From Propionibacteriaceae bacterium UBA6238 (GTDB lineage: Bacteria > Actinomycetota > Actinomycetes > Propionibacteriales > Propionibacteriaceae): 16,424 nt of DNA. The stretch covers positions 996 through 17,419 of the forward strand of contig DJWE01000025.1 of NCBI GenBank assembly GCA_002441465.1, read 5' to 3'. Numbering within the stretch: position 1 is the stretch's first letter; every line of letters starts with the position of its first letter. A model generated the notes under the pieces. That model did no database searches, was not told the origin of the DNA, and was given only the letters and a program-made list of their open reading frames with translations. Both the position numbers and the translations under genes were made by a program. Positions 7,325 through 14,513 of the stretch are shown here, in pieces.

Positions 7325-7807
7325 GTGCGCAGGGGAGTCCGGCTGGCCCTTGACTGGGGCCGAGCGCGGATCGGCGTCGCTGCGAGCGATCCGGACGGCA
7401 TCCTGGCCCACCCGGTCGAAACCGTGCCGGCGGGACCTTTGGCGCTGGCCCGGATCCGGTCCCTGGTCGCCGACTACGGCCCAGTGGAGGTCGTGCTGGG
7501 CCTGCCCAGGAACCTGGCCGGAGCCGAGGGCCCGGCCGCGATCGCGATTCGGGCGGTGGCCGCCGAACTCGCCGCGGCGCTGCCTGGCGTGCCGATCCGG
7601 TTGGTGGATGAGAGACTGACCACCGTGACCGCGTCGCGGCAGTTGTCCGGTGTCGGACGAAACACGCGGCGGCAGCGTTCGGTGATCGACCAGGCAGCGG
7701 CCGTGGCACTCTTGGAGATGGCTTTGCACCACGAACGGACAACCGGCCGGCCGCCGGGAGAACTCCTCCCCGCGTTCGAAGCAGGAAGGACCTCATCGGA
7801 TGAGTAG
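7325..7807 (+). CDS. ruvX: Holliday junction resolvase-like / pre-16S rRNA nuclease RuvX (YqgF)
   Basis: This encodes 160 aa with an RNase H-like fold. The family is annotated as a putative Holliday junction resolvase; YqgF of E. coli matures the 5' end of 16S rRNA. Visible motifs are LALDWGRARIGVAASD (first catalytic Asp at residue 10), VVLGLPRNLAG (usual VVGLPxxxxG), VDERLTTVTASR (second acidic site) and DQAAAVALLE (third Asp). The GTG start is 3 nt after the alaS stop and has no separate strong Shine-Dalgarno, so translation is probably coupled to alaS. Its 3' end overlaps mltG by 8 nt. The C-terminal ~25 residues are a variable tail. Confidence 0.96.
   Translation: MRRGVRLALDWGRARIGVAASDPDGILAHPVETVPAGPLALARIRSLVADYGPVEVVLGLPRNLAGAEGPAAIAIRAVAAELAAALPGVPIRLVDERLTTVTASRQLSGVGRNTRRQRSVIDQAAAVALLEMALHHERTTGRPPGELLPAFEAGRTSSDE
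7783..7790 (+). promoter_or_regulatory. mltG ribosome binding site inside ruvX
   Basis: AGGAAGGA lies within the last codons of ruvX, 9 nt before the mltG ATG at 7800. It confirms the overlapping start. Confidence 0.75.
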
Positions 7808-8960
7808 CCGTTACCCCGGGGAGATCAGGGACCCCGAGACCGGGAAGCTGGATCCGAAGGAGATCTGGTACAAGGTCAGGGCGGCGTTCGCGGTGCTGCT
7901 GTCGCTGGCGATCCTGGGCGGCGGCGGCTGGTACGTCTACACCAAGGTCCATGACGCATGGATGGATTACCGCACGGCCGAGGACTACGTCGGCGAGGGC
8001 GTCGCGCCGGTCGAGGTCTCCATTCCCAAGGGGGCCACGATCTCCGACATCGCGGACATCCTGGTGCAGGCCGATGTGGTCAAGACCACGAAGGCCTTCG
8101 TCCGCGAAGCAGCGGCGAACGGCAACCCGGCCATCAAGTACGGCAAGTACAACCTGAAGACCCAGCTGCCTTCCAAGGTCGCGCTCGCGATGCTGCTCGA
8201 CACGAAGAACATGGTGCACAACCGGATGACCCTGCGGGACGGCCAGCGGCTGGAGCAGGCGGTCACCACAATGGCGAAGGCCACCGGGCTGCCGGAGAAG
8301 AACTTCACCAAGGCCCTGAAGGATTGGAAGAAGCTGGGCCTACCGGTCTGGGCCAAGCGCGGTGCCGAGGGGTTCATCTTCCCCGACACCTACGAACTGC
8401 CGGACAAACCGACCGCGACCGCGGTGCTGAAGCTCACCACGACGCAGTTCAACGCGGTGGCCGACGACATCGGCCTGCAGGACGGTGCCACGGCGCTCGG
8501 CATGTCGCCGTACGAGGTGCTCACCATGGCCAGCATCATCGAGAAGGAAGCGGGGACCAACGACGAGGACCGGGCCAAGATCGCCCGGGTGTTCTACAAC
8601 CGGCTCGACCCGAAGCTGTGGCCCATCGGCAAGCTCCAGTCCGATGCCACGGTCGCCTACGCCAACAACATCACCGGCCGGGTCTTCACCACGGCGAAGG
8701 AGCGGGCGCTGAAGTCGGCGTACAACACCTACTACGTGAAGGGGCTACCGGCCGGGCCGATCACCTCGCCGTCCCGCAAGTCGCTGGAGGCGGCGATCAA
8801 TCCGGCCGAGGGAGATTGGCTGTACTTCACGGTGGTGAACCTGGACACCGGAGAGACGCTGTTCGCCAACACCATCACCGAGCAGAACGCGAACGTGGCG
8901 AAGCTGCAGCAGTGGTGCACGGCGTCCCAGGCCAACCGCGACAAATGCAACGGCAAGTGA
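7800..8960 (+). CDS. mltG: Endolytic murein transglycosylase MltG (YceG-like)
   Basis: This encodes 386 aa. A short cytoplasmic N-terminus is followed by one membrane helix (about residues 27-47, RAAFAVLLSLAILGGGGWYV), then an extracellular part with a LysM-like segment (VEVSIPKGATISDIADIL, about 70-87) and the catalytic YceG domain. The conserved block TMASIIEKEAG contains the presumed catalytic E248. KLQSDATVAYA and LPAGPITSPS are the other family blocks. MltG cleaves nascent peptidoglycan strands within the chain and is thought to terminate glycan growth at the membrane. The C-terminus ends with two Cys residues (WCTASQANRDKC) that could form a disulfide outside the cell. It overlaps ruvX by 8 nt, and aroC starts 13 nt after its stop. 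In several relatives aroE lies between mltG and aroC; it is absent here. Confidence 0.96.
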   Translation: MSSRYPGEIRDPETGKLDPKEIWYKVRAAFAVLLSLAILGGGGWYVYTKVHDAWMDYRTAEDYVGEGVAPVEVSIPKGATISDIADILVQADVVKTTKAFVREAAANGNPAIKYGKYNLKTQLPSKVALAMLLDTKNMVHNRMTLRDGQRLEQAVTTMAKATGLPEKNFTKALKDWKKLGLPVWAKRGAEGFIFPDTYELPDKPTATAVLKLTTTQFNAVADDIGLQDGATALGMSPYEVLTMASIIEKEAGTNDEDRAKIARVFYNRLDPKLWPIGKLQSDATVAYANNITGRVFTTAKERALKSAYNTYYVKGLPAGPITSPSRKSLEAAINPAEGDWLYFTVVNLDTGETLFANTITEQNANVAKLQQWCTASQANRDKCNGK

Positions 8961-8973
8961 GGGCAGGCGTCGA

Positions 8974-10161
8974 ATGCTCCGTTACCTGACTGCCGGGGAG
9001 TCCCACGGTCGAGCCCTGGTGGCCACGATCGAGGGCATTCCCGCCCACGTCCTGGTGACCACCCAGGACCTGGCCGACGCGCTGGCCCGGCGCCGGCTCG
9101 GCACCGGGCGGGGTGCCCGGATGAAGTTCGAGGCCGACGAGGTGACGGTGCTGGCCGGGGTGCGCCACGGGGAGACGCTCGGGTCCCCGATCGCGATCAT
9201 GATCGCCAACACCGAGTGGCCGAAGTGGGAACAGGTGATGGCATCCGATCCGGTGCCCGCCGAAGAGCTGGACGCGCTCGCCCGCAACGCTGCCCTCACG
9301 CGTCCCCGCCCGGGGCACGCTGACCTGGCCGGGATGCAGAAGTACGACTGGGACGAGGCTCGACCGGTGCTGGAGCGGGCCTCGGCAAGGGAGACCGCCG
9401 CGAGGGTGGCGCTGGGCCGGGTCGCGGCCAACTTCCTCGAACAGGCCTGCGGTATCCACGTGTTGAGTCACGTGGTGCGGATCGGTGCGGTCGAGTCCAC
9501 GGTCGGTCCGCTGCCGGGGCCGCAGGATCTGGACGCGATCGACGCGGATCCGGTTCGCTGTTTCGAGCCGGGCGCGGCCGCAGCGATGCTCGACGAGATC
9601 GCCGCGGCCAAGAGCGACGGCGACACCCTCGGCGGCATCGTCGAGGTGCTCGCCTACGGGCTCCCGCCGGGTTTGGGTTCACACAGCCAGGGTGACCGGC
9701 GGCTGGACGCACGCCTCGCTGGTGCGCTGATGGGTATTCAGGCGATCAAGGGCGTCGAGGTGGGCGACGGGTTCGCGCTCGCCAGAAGCCGCGGCAGCCT
9801 GGCCCACGACGAGATGCAGCCGGCCGAGAGCGGCGTCCATCGGTTGTCGAACCGCTCGGGCGGCACCGAGGGCGGGATGAGCAATGGCGAGCTGCTTCGA
9901 GTGCGCGCGGCCATGAAACCGATCGCCACGGTGCCGAGGGCCCTGCGCACCGTCGACGTGGCCACCGGCGAAGCCGCGCAGGCTCATCACCAACGCTCCG
10001 ATGTCTGTGCAGTGCCCGCGGCGGGGGTCGTGGCCGAGGCGATGGTGGCCCTGGTCCTGGCCGAAGTGGTGCTGGAGAAGTTCGGCGGCGACTCGCTGGC
10101 CGAGACTCGTCGCAACTACGCCGGCTATCTGGCCCGGCTGTCCGATCGGCACCTCGGTTGA
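8974..10161 (+). CDS. aroC: Chorismate synthase
   Basis: This encodes 395 aa, the usual length. It catalyses the last shikimate-pathway step, EPSP to chorismate, in the cytoplasm, using reduced FMN. Signature blocks are present: GESHG (8-12), RPGHADLAGMQKY, RASARETAARVA, GSHSQGDRRLDARLAGALMG, QAIKGVEVGDGF, NRSGGTEGGMSNGE and RVRAAMKPI. The ATG at 8974 is preceded by a weak GAGGG (8959-8963) overlapping the mltG stop. The 3' end overlaps aroK by 4 nt. No oddities were seen in the catalytic blocks. Confidence 0.99.
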   Translation: MLRYLTAGESHGRALVATIEGIPAHVLVTTQDLADALARRRLGTGRGARMKFEADEVTVLAGVRHGETLGSPIAIMIANTEWPKWEQVMASDPVPAEELDALARNAALTRPRPGHADLAGMQKYDWDEARPVLERASARETAARVALGRVAANFLEQACGIHVLSHVVRIGAVESTVGPLPGPQDLDAIDADPVRCFEPGAAAAMLDEIAAAKSDGDTLGGIVEVLAYGLPPGLGSHSQGDRRLDARLAGALMGIQAIKGVEVGDGFALARSRGSLAHDEMQPAESGVHRLSNRSGGTEGGMSNGELLRVRAAMKPIATVPRALRTVDVATGEAAQAHHQRSDVCAVPAAGVVAEAMVALVLAEVVLEKFGGDSLAETRRNYAGYLARLSDRHLG

Positions 10162-10661
10162 GTCGTCCCGACCTGGTCGTGGTGGGCATCCCCGGCTCGG
10201 GGAAGTCGGCCGTCGCCGCTGCGGTGGCGCGGACGCGGGGAGTGCCACTGGTCGAGGTGGACGAACTGGTCGAAGCAGAGCTCGGCGCGCCGGCTGAAGA
10301 GGTCTTCGCCAGTGGCGAAGCCGACTACCGACAGGTCGAGGAGCGGGTCAGCCTGGCCGTCCTCCAGCGTCCGGGAGTGGTCGCGCTGGCCAGCGGTGCC
10401 ATCGATTCCTCGGCCGTGCGCGAGGCCCTGATCGGTCTGCGCGTCGCCTGGCTGCGCACGTCCGTGGCGACGGCCACCAGGCGGTTGGGCATGAGCAGCC
10501 TCGGGATGGAGGCGCTGATCGCTATCCGAAATCGCATGGACGCCCTGCTGGCGCAGAGGGCACCCTGTTATGCGTCCGTGGCCACCATCGTCGTGGACAC
10601 CGACCGGCTGTCCGTGGAAGAGGTGGCCGCAGCAGTCGTGGAGCGAGGAGCTGAGCAATGA
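10158..10661 (+). CDS. aroK: Shikimate kinase-like protein with divergent active site
   Basis: This encodes 167 aa. The P-loop is intact (GIPGSGKS, 10-17). By recalled alignment with M. tuberculosis AroK, the shikimate-binding Asp34 (D35 here), Arg58 (R58) and Arg136 (R134) are kept. The Mg-site Asp32 is replaced by E33, the GGG of the shikimate site reads ASG (78-80), and the LID motif RPLL, with catalytic Arg117, reads GMEA (116-119). The alignment is gap-free across the LID compared with the common LGMNAPRPLLLG form, so this is substitution, not a frameshift. Position between aroC and aroB (TTG start overlapping the aroC stop, ATGA overlap with aroB) supports a shikimate-pathway origin. 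It may be weakly active, changed in substrate, or regulatory. Identity as a member of the family is firm; normal catalysis is doubtful. Confidence 0.85.
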   Translation: MSRPDLVVVGIPGSGKSAVAAAVARTRGVPLVEVDELVEAELGAPAEEVFASGEADYRQVEERVSLAVLQRPGVVALASGAIDSSAVREALIGLRVAWLRTSVATATRRLGMSSLGMEALIAIRNRMDALLAQRAPCYASVATIVVDTDRLSVEEVAAAVVERGAEQ

Positions 10662-11743
10662 CCTGGGAGCCGATCGACGTCGCCACCGAGCAGCCGTATC
10701 AGGTGGTGGTCGGACGCGGGGCGTCGAAGCTGCTGCCGGAGTTCCTCGACGGCGTCGAGCGCGTCGCGGTGATCCACCCACCCGCGCTGGCGTCGCTCTT
10801 GCCCGTGATCACCGCAGGCATGGACCAGCAGGTCACGGCGATTCGGGTGCCGGAGGCGGAGGCGGGCAAGACCGCCGAGGTGCTGGGCGGCTGCTGGGAG
10901 GCTCTGGCCGAGGCCGGGTTCACCCGCTCGGACGCCATCGTGGGTCTCGGTGGCGGGGCGACCACCGATCTGGCCGGTTTCGTCGCCGCGACCTGGCTGC
11001 GCGGCGTCCGGTACCTTGCGCTGCCCACCTCGCTGCTGGCCATGGTCGATGCGGCCGTGGGTGGGAAGACCGGGATCAACCTGGGTGCGGGCAAGAACCT
11101 CGTGGGCGCCTTCTACGAGCCGTTCACGGTGCTGTGCGACCTGGACTTCCTGCAGACCCTTCCTGACGGAGAGCTGCGCTCGGGGATGGCCGAGGTGCTC
11201 AAGTGTGGTTTCATCGCCGATCCGGCGATCCTCGCCGAGTTCGAGGCCGATCCCGCCGATGCGCTGGCCGCCGGGAGTGAACGGCAGGCCGGCCTGATCC
11301 GCCGGGCGGTGACGGTGAAGGCACGGGTGGTGTCGGCCGACCTGCGCGAGCGCACCTCCGAAGCCGGGAACGTCGGACGCGAGGCGCTGAACTACGGCCA
11401 TACGCTCGGACACGCGATCGAGCGCCAGGAGCACTTCCTGCTGCGGCACGGCCAAGCGGTCGCGGTGGGCATGGTCTTCGCCGCGGAGGTGGCCCGGCGG
11501 CTGGACCTGATCGATCCCGAACTGGTCCGGCGCCACCGGGACGTGCTCGAACGGGCCGGGCTGCCCACGCGCTACGTCGACGGCGAGTGGCCCTCGCTGC
11601 GGGACACGATGAGTCTGGACAAGAAGGCCCGCGGGTCGAGGCTGCGGCTGGTGCTGCTGGAGTCGCTCGGCGTTCCGACCGTCGTCACCGATCCCGGCGA
11701 GGAGTTGCTGGCCGACGCGTTCACGGGCATGAACGAGGCCTGA
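10658..11743 (+). CDS. aroB: 3-dehydroquinate synthase
   Basis: This encodes 361 aa, typical length. It converts DAHP to 3-dehydroquinate, the second shikimate-pathway step, with NAD and a divalent metal in the cytoplasm. The NAD/phosphate-binding blocks are VGLGGGATTDLAGFVAATW and PTSLLAMVDAAVGGKTGIN. The metal ligands are E179 (in GMAEVLK), H248 (in NYGHTLGH) and H264 (in LRHGQAVAVGM); the 16-residue gap between the two His matches the family. The ATG overlaps the aroK stop as ATGA, with GAGGAG at 10645-10650. Its stop overlaps the next gene as TGATG. The active site looks complete. Confidence 0.98.
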   Translation: MTWEPIDVATEQPYQVVVGRGASKLLPEFLDGVERVAVIHPPALASLLPVITAGMDQQVTAIRVPEAEAGKTAEVLGGCWEALAEAGFTRSDAIVGLGGGATTDLAGFVAATWLRGVRYLALPTSLLAMVDAAVGGKTGINLGAGKNLVGAFYEPFTVLCDLDFLQTLPDGELRSGMAEVLKCGFIADPAILAEFEADPADALAAGSERQAGLIRRAVTVKARVVSADLRERTSEAGNVGREALNYGHTLGHAIERQEHFLLRHGQAVAVGMVFAAEVARRLDLIDPELVRRHRDVLERAGLPTRYVDGEWPSLRDTMSLDKKARGSRLRLVLLESLGVPTVVTDPGEELLADAFTGMNEA

Positions 11744-12423
11744 TGTACGTTCCGGCGCATTTCGCGATGACGCAGGAGCAGGTGGCGGACGTACTCGCGT
11801 CCGCGCCGGCCGGAGACCTGGTCACGACCGGCCCCGACGGACTGGTGGCCACCTACGTCCCGATGCTGCACGAGCCGGCCGCCGATGGACCGGGGCGGCT
11901 GATCGGGCACCTGTCTTTGGTCAACGATCAGTGGCGGGTGGCTGCGGCGAGTCCGGTCGAGGCACTGTTCATCGTCCACGGACCCGGCGCCTACGTGGAC
12001 GCCGACTGGTTGAGCACCCCGGACACACCGAACGTCCCGACCTGGAACTACGTCACCGTCCAGGCCTGGGGCCGGCTGGTCGTGCATCGCGATCCGGAAT
12101 GGACGCTCGAAGCCGTGCGACTGCTCAGCGCCGCGCACTCGGACGCGTCGGTGGAGGAGCTGCGGCCGGAGGCTGTGGCGAGACTCCTGCGGGCCGTCGT
12201 CGGCGTGGAACTGCAGCTCACCCGCGTGGAGGGCAAGGCGAAGATGAGCCAGAACAAGGCCCCGCAGGTGGTCGCGCAGGTGATCGAGGGTTTGCGCGGT
12301 GCGGGTGATCTCGCAACCGCGGACTGGATGGATCGACACTCCTTGCCGCGGGCGAGGGCCAAGGCCGATCTGCTGGCCGGCATCCGCGGGCGTCAGGGCG
12401 AAGGCGAATCTCCGCTAGACTGA
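11743..12423 (+). CDS. PaiB-like FMN-binding split-barrel protein
   Basis: This encodes 226 aa. It resembles the FMN-binding negative transcriptional regulator family (PaiB of Bacillus, about 205 aa). It starts MYVPAHFAMT, has TGPDGLVATYVPMLHEP and GHLSLVNDQW, then the VEALFIVHGPGAYVDADW block and VPTWNYVTVQAWGRLVV, and later KMSQNK (the KLSQN-like motif). These are the blocks I associate with PaiB proteins, which have a flavin-reductase-like barrel. Despite the family name, a DNA-binding role is not established in general. The ATG at 11743 overlaps the aroB stop by one base, so it is translated with the aro genes. In many actinobacteria a proline peptidase (pepQ) occupies this slot. Confidence 0.88.
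   Translation: MYVPAHFAMTQEQVADVLASAPAGDLVTTGPDGLVATYVPMLHEPAADGPGRLIGHLSLVNDQWRVAAASPVEALFIVHGPGAYVDADWLSTPDTPNVPTWNYVTVQAWGRLVVHRDPEWTLEAVRLLSAAHSDASVEELRPEAVARLLRAVVGVELQLTRVEGKAKMSQNKAPQVVAQVIEGLRGAGDLATADWMDRHSLPRARAKADLLAGIRGRQGEGESPLD
12416..12421 (+). promoter_or_regulatory. Candidate efp promoter -10
   Basis: TAGACT overlaps the paiB stop codon and lies 42 nt before the efp GTG. The -35 region is not convincing. An independent efp promoter is plausible because EF-P is needed at high level. Confidence 0.35.
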
Positions 12424-12463
12424 GCGGTCGCGATTACCCGGACGGACGAAAGCAGGCAGCGGC

Positions 12464-13027
12464 GTGGCAACGGTTTCCACCAACGACCTCAAGAACGGCA
12501 TGGTCCTCGACATCGACGGCCAGCTGTGGACCGTGATCTGGTTCCAGCACCACAAGCCCGGCAAGGGCAACACGGTCGTGCGGAGCAAGCTCAAGCACGT
12601 GCTCACCGGGAAGGTCGTCGACCGCACGTTCAACTCCGACACCAAGGTGGAGTCGGCCCAGGTGGACCGCCGCGAGATGCAGTACCTGTACCACGACGGC
12701 GAGGCGTACGTGTTCATGGACACCGACACCTACGACCAGCTGAACCTCAGCGAGGACGTGGTGGGCGAGGCCAAGAACTACCTACTGGAGAATCAGGTCG
12801 GCACGGTCGCGCTGCACGAGGGCAATCCGCTCTACATCGACCTGCCTGCCTCGGTCGAGCTGGAAGTCACCTATACAGAGCCCGGCCTGCAGGGGGACCG
12901 CTCCACCGGCGGCACCAAGCCGGCCACGGTGGAGACCGGCCTGCAGATCCAGGTGCCGCTGTTCATCAGCACCGGGGAAAAGGTCAAGGTGGACACCCGG
13001 GACGGCAGCTACCTCGGCAGGGTCTGA
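12464..13027 (+). CDS. efp: Translation elongation factor P
   Basis: This encodes 187 aa with three beta-barrel domains. It binds stalled ribosomes and promotes peptide-bond formation at polyproline stretches. The domain I loop is HHKPGKGNTVVR with K34 at the tip, the residue that is lysylated in E. coli and, as I recall, works unmodified in studied actinobacteria. Further blocks are MQYLYHDGEAYVFMDTDTYDQ and the C-terminal signature LQIQVPLFISTGEKVKVDTR near the end. The GTG start (MATVSTNDLKNGM) has only a weak ribosome binding site. nusB begins 5 nt after the stop, so the two are co-transcribed. Confidence 0.99.
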   Translation: MATVSTNDLKNGMVLDIDGQLWTVIWFQHHKPGKGNTVVRSKLKHVLTGKVVDRTFNSDTKVESAQVDRREMQYLYHDGEAYVFMDTDTYDQLNLSEDVVGEAKNYLLENQVGTVALHEGNPLYIDLPASVELEVTYTEPGLQGDRSTGGTKPATVETGLQIQVPLFISTGEKVKVDTRDGSYLGRV

Positions 13028-13032
13028 CCGGC

Positions 13033-13527
13033 GTGGCGGAACCCACCCGGATCACCATGCCGGACGGCACCGTCCTGGAACTGGTCGAGACTATTCCCGC
13101 CGAGTCCGAGGGCAGGCGTCCGACCCGAGCCAAGGCGCGCAAGCGTGCCCTGGACATCCTCTACGAGGCGGACCTTCGCGAGCTGCCCGCCGCCGAGGTG
13201 CTGGCGGCGCACCGCGCCGAGAACGATCCGCCGGTGCGGGAGTTCACGGTGGAGCTCGTCGAGGGCGTCGAGGCCCACCGCAGCGAACTCGACGGGCTCA
13301 TCGCCGCCCACCTGGCGTCCGGCTGGACGCTGGAACGGATGCCTCGGGTGGACCGCAACCTGGCGCGGATGGCCGCCTATGAGCTGTTGCACACCGGGAC
13401 TCCGCACGACGTCACACTGTCGGAGGCGATCACCTTGTGCCAGGAGCTGTCCACCGAGGACTCGCCGGCCTTCCTCAACGGCCTGCTCTCCGCCCTGCTC
13501 GCGCAGGGCGACCAGGCCCCCCTCTAG
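13033..13527 (+). CDS. nusB: Transcription antitermination factor NusB
   Basis: This encodes 164 aa. It is an all-helical RNA-binding protein that, with NusE (S10), binds boxA RNA to allow antitermination of rRNA transcription. The core starts at RAKARKRALDILYEADLRE (from residue 32). It continues through FTVELVEGV, LERMPRVDRNLARMAAYELL, then VTLSEAITLCQELSTEDSPAFLNGLLSALL, all matching the family. The ~30 residues before the core (with TMPDGTVLELVETIP) are an N-terminal extension of uncertain function. The start could instead be ATG at 13057, which removes eight residues; I prefer GTG 13033 for its 5-nt spacing from efp. It converges on the GH16-like gene with only 31 nt between them and no clear terminator. 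Confidence 0.95.
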   Translation: MAEPTRITMPDGTVLELVETIPAESEGRRPTRAKARKRALDILYEADLRELPAAEVLAAHRAENDPPVREFTVELVEGVEAHRSELDGLIAAHLASGWTLERMPRVDRNLARMAAYELLHTGTPHDVTLSEAITLCQELSTEDSPAFLNGLLSALLAQGDQAPL

Positions 13528-13558
13528 GTCGCGCTGCTACACCGCGCTCGTCCGTTTG

Positions 13559-14332
13559 TCATTGCCATGCGCGGACGTGGTGGATCGTGGCGGCCTTGGG
13601 GTAGTGGCCGCCGCGTGGGCCGATTTCGAAGAGGTCGATCATGAGGAACAGCGGGTAGTCGGGAGCTTGAGGGATGCGCCGCAGGGTGCGGCCTTCGCAT
13701 CCGATCACGGTCTCGCCGTCACCCCAGATCACCGTCCAGGTGTGGGGCGAGGCTGCGTCCACAGGCACCACGACCTCGATCATGTCGGTGGTGAGGTTCG
13801 GGTCGTGGTGCGCCTTGACTCCGGTGCGAACCACGGTGGTCTCCCCGATGGCGTCGGCGTCGATCTCGAAGATGCAGATCTCTCCGGACTCCGTCGGGGA
13901 TCGGTGTTCCGTGCCGACGAGCCATGCCGCGATCATGCAGTTGGCGTCTCCGCTCGCAGAGACGGTGATCTCCACTCGCCCCCGTGACGGAGCGAACAAG
14001 AGCCGTTGTGGCGTCTGGGTCCGCACCTCGAGACCGACCCGGTGGCGATGTGTCCCGAGTGGGGAGCCGACCGGGCCTGAGTAGACACCGGTCTGCAGGT
14101 TCGACACGCGCAGGGGCGCATCTTCGGGGCGCCAGTCAGGCTGGTCGGAGTCGATCCGCAACTCAATTCCGGCGGGAACGACCTCGTAGTGCGCGCGCGC
14201 CCGCTCCGGAGTCGTCCACTGCGGCAGATAGCTCGCAACCCATCGTTGCGAGCTCAGCCCTGTGCTGAAGTCGTCGTCGAAGTCCGGTTCACGATTCGGT
14301 GCGGCGGGGAGACTCCCCGTTGAAGACGGCAT
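13559..14332 (-). CDS. GH16-like (concanavalin A-fold) protein, cytoplasmic
   Basis: This encodes 257 aa. It resembles an actinobacterial group annotated as glycoside hydrolase family 16. It starts with DFDDDFSTGLSSQRWVASYLPQW, has LRVSNLQTGVYSGPVGS, then AAWLVGTEHR, GEICIFEID (150-158), HTWTVIWGDG and YPLFLMIDLFEI. The motif at 151-156 is E-I-C-I-F-E: both catalytic glutamates of the classic ExDxxE are present, but the middle Asp is Cys (C153). As I recall, EIC is common in this group. No signal peptide is visible, odd for a polysaccharide hydrolase. The ATG at 14332 has no clear Shine-Dalgarno, so the start is uncertain. It lies on the opposite strand from all its neighbours except padR and splits nusB from carA, which suggests insertion. 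Substrate and activity are unknown. Confidence 0.8.
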   Translation of the reverse strand: MPSSTGSLPAAPNREPDFDDDFSTGLSSQRWVASYLPQWTTPERARAHYEVVPAGIELRIDSDQPDWRPEDAPLRVSNLQTGVYSGPVGSPLGTHRHRVGLEVRTQTPQRLLFAPSRGRVEITVSASGDANCMIAAWLVGTEHRSPTESGEICIFEIDADAIGETTVVRTGVKAHHDPNLTTDMIEVVVPVDAASPHTWTVIWGDGETVIGCEGRTLRRIPQAPDYPLFLMIDLFEIGPRGGHYPKAATIHHVRAWQ

Positions 14333-14403
14333 CCCGTGATGATGGCACGCGGCGCAGACCTGCGGAGTGTTGCGGATAGCGCGTGTCGCATCGGCGGCCG
14401 TGG

Positions 14404-14421
14404 CGCCGGGCTGCGCCGGCG
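14404..14421. other. GC-rich inverted repeat in the GH16-carA gap
   Basis: The 186-bp divergent gap between the GH16-like gene and carA includes a 6-bp inverted repeat (CGCCGG with CCGGCG) around a 6-nt spacer. It may be incidental in such GC-rich DNA, or a weak operator. The rest of the gap is described under the carA promoter and leader. Confidence 0.25.
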
Positions 14422-14462
14422 TTGTCCATCGGCCATGCCGGGGCCGGTTGGGCGCCGACGTT

Positions 14463-14471
14463 TGGTAACCT
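14463..14471 (+). promoter_or_regulatory. Candidate extended -10 promoter of carA
   Basis: TGGTAACCT fits an extended -10 (TGN-TANNNT) 47 nt before the carA start. It has no good -35 at 17 nt, which extended -10 promoters can lack. It sets a transcript start near 14478. Confidence 0.4.
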
Positions 14472-14475
14472 CGTC

Positions 14476-14494
14476 CGGGTTCGACAGCAACCCG
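14476..14494 (+). promoter_or_regulatory. Stem-loop at the 5' end of the carA leader
   Basis: CGGGTT (14476-14481) pairs with AACCCG (14489-14494) around a 7-nt loop, CGACAGC. It would form at the very start of the carA mRNA if the extended -10 is right. The loop does not match the PyrR-binding consensus I know, and no antiterminator/terminator pair follows in the 40-nt leader. Confidence 0.35.
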
Positions 14495-14507
14495 CGCCTC
14501 CCTACGT

Positions 14508-14513
14508 GAAGGA
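14508..14513 (+). promoter_or_regulatory. carA ribosome binding site that decides the start
   Basis: GAAGGA ends at the A of an in-frame ATG at 14513, so that ATG would overlap its own ribosome binding site. The next in-frame ATG at 14519 lies 5 nt downstream of it and is the better start. Confidence 0.65.

Noticed and set aside
4508..7732. Very long open frame on the minus strand across alaS and ruvX (1,074 codons)
   Set aside because: It is antisense to two clearly identified genes. Stop codons are rare in antisense frames of very GC-rich genes, and the translation is low-complexity Arg/Gly/His-rich with no recognisable domain.
10450..10560. Frameshift or sequencing error as the cause of the odd shikimate kinase LID
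   Set aside because: The frame is continuous, and flanking conserved positions (RRLGM before, QRAPCY after) align without gaps to typical members; no alternative frame restores RPLL.
11587..11742. Longer PaiB start inside aroB
   Set aside because: The added 52 residues are an out-of-frame reading of aroB; family similarity starts at MYVPAHF from the ATG at 11743.
12526..13032. Longer NusB start inside efp
   Set aside because: The added 169 residues are an out-of-frame reading of efp; the GTG at 13033 gives a protein of normal size.
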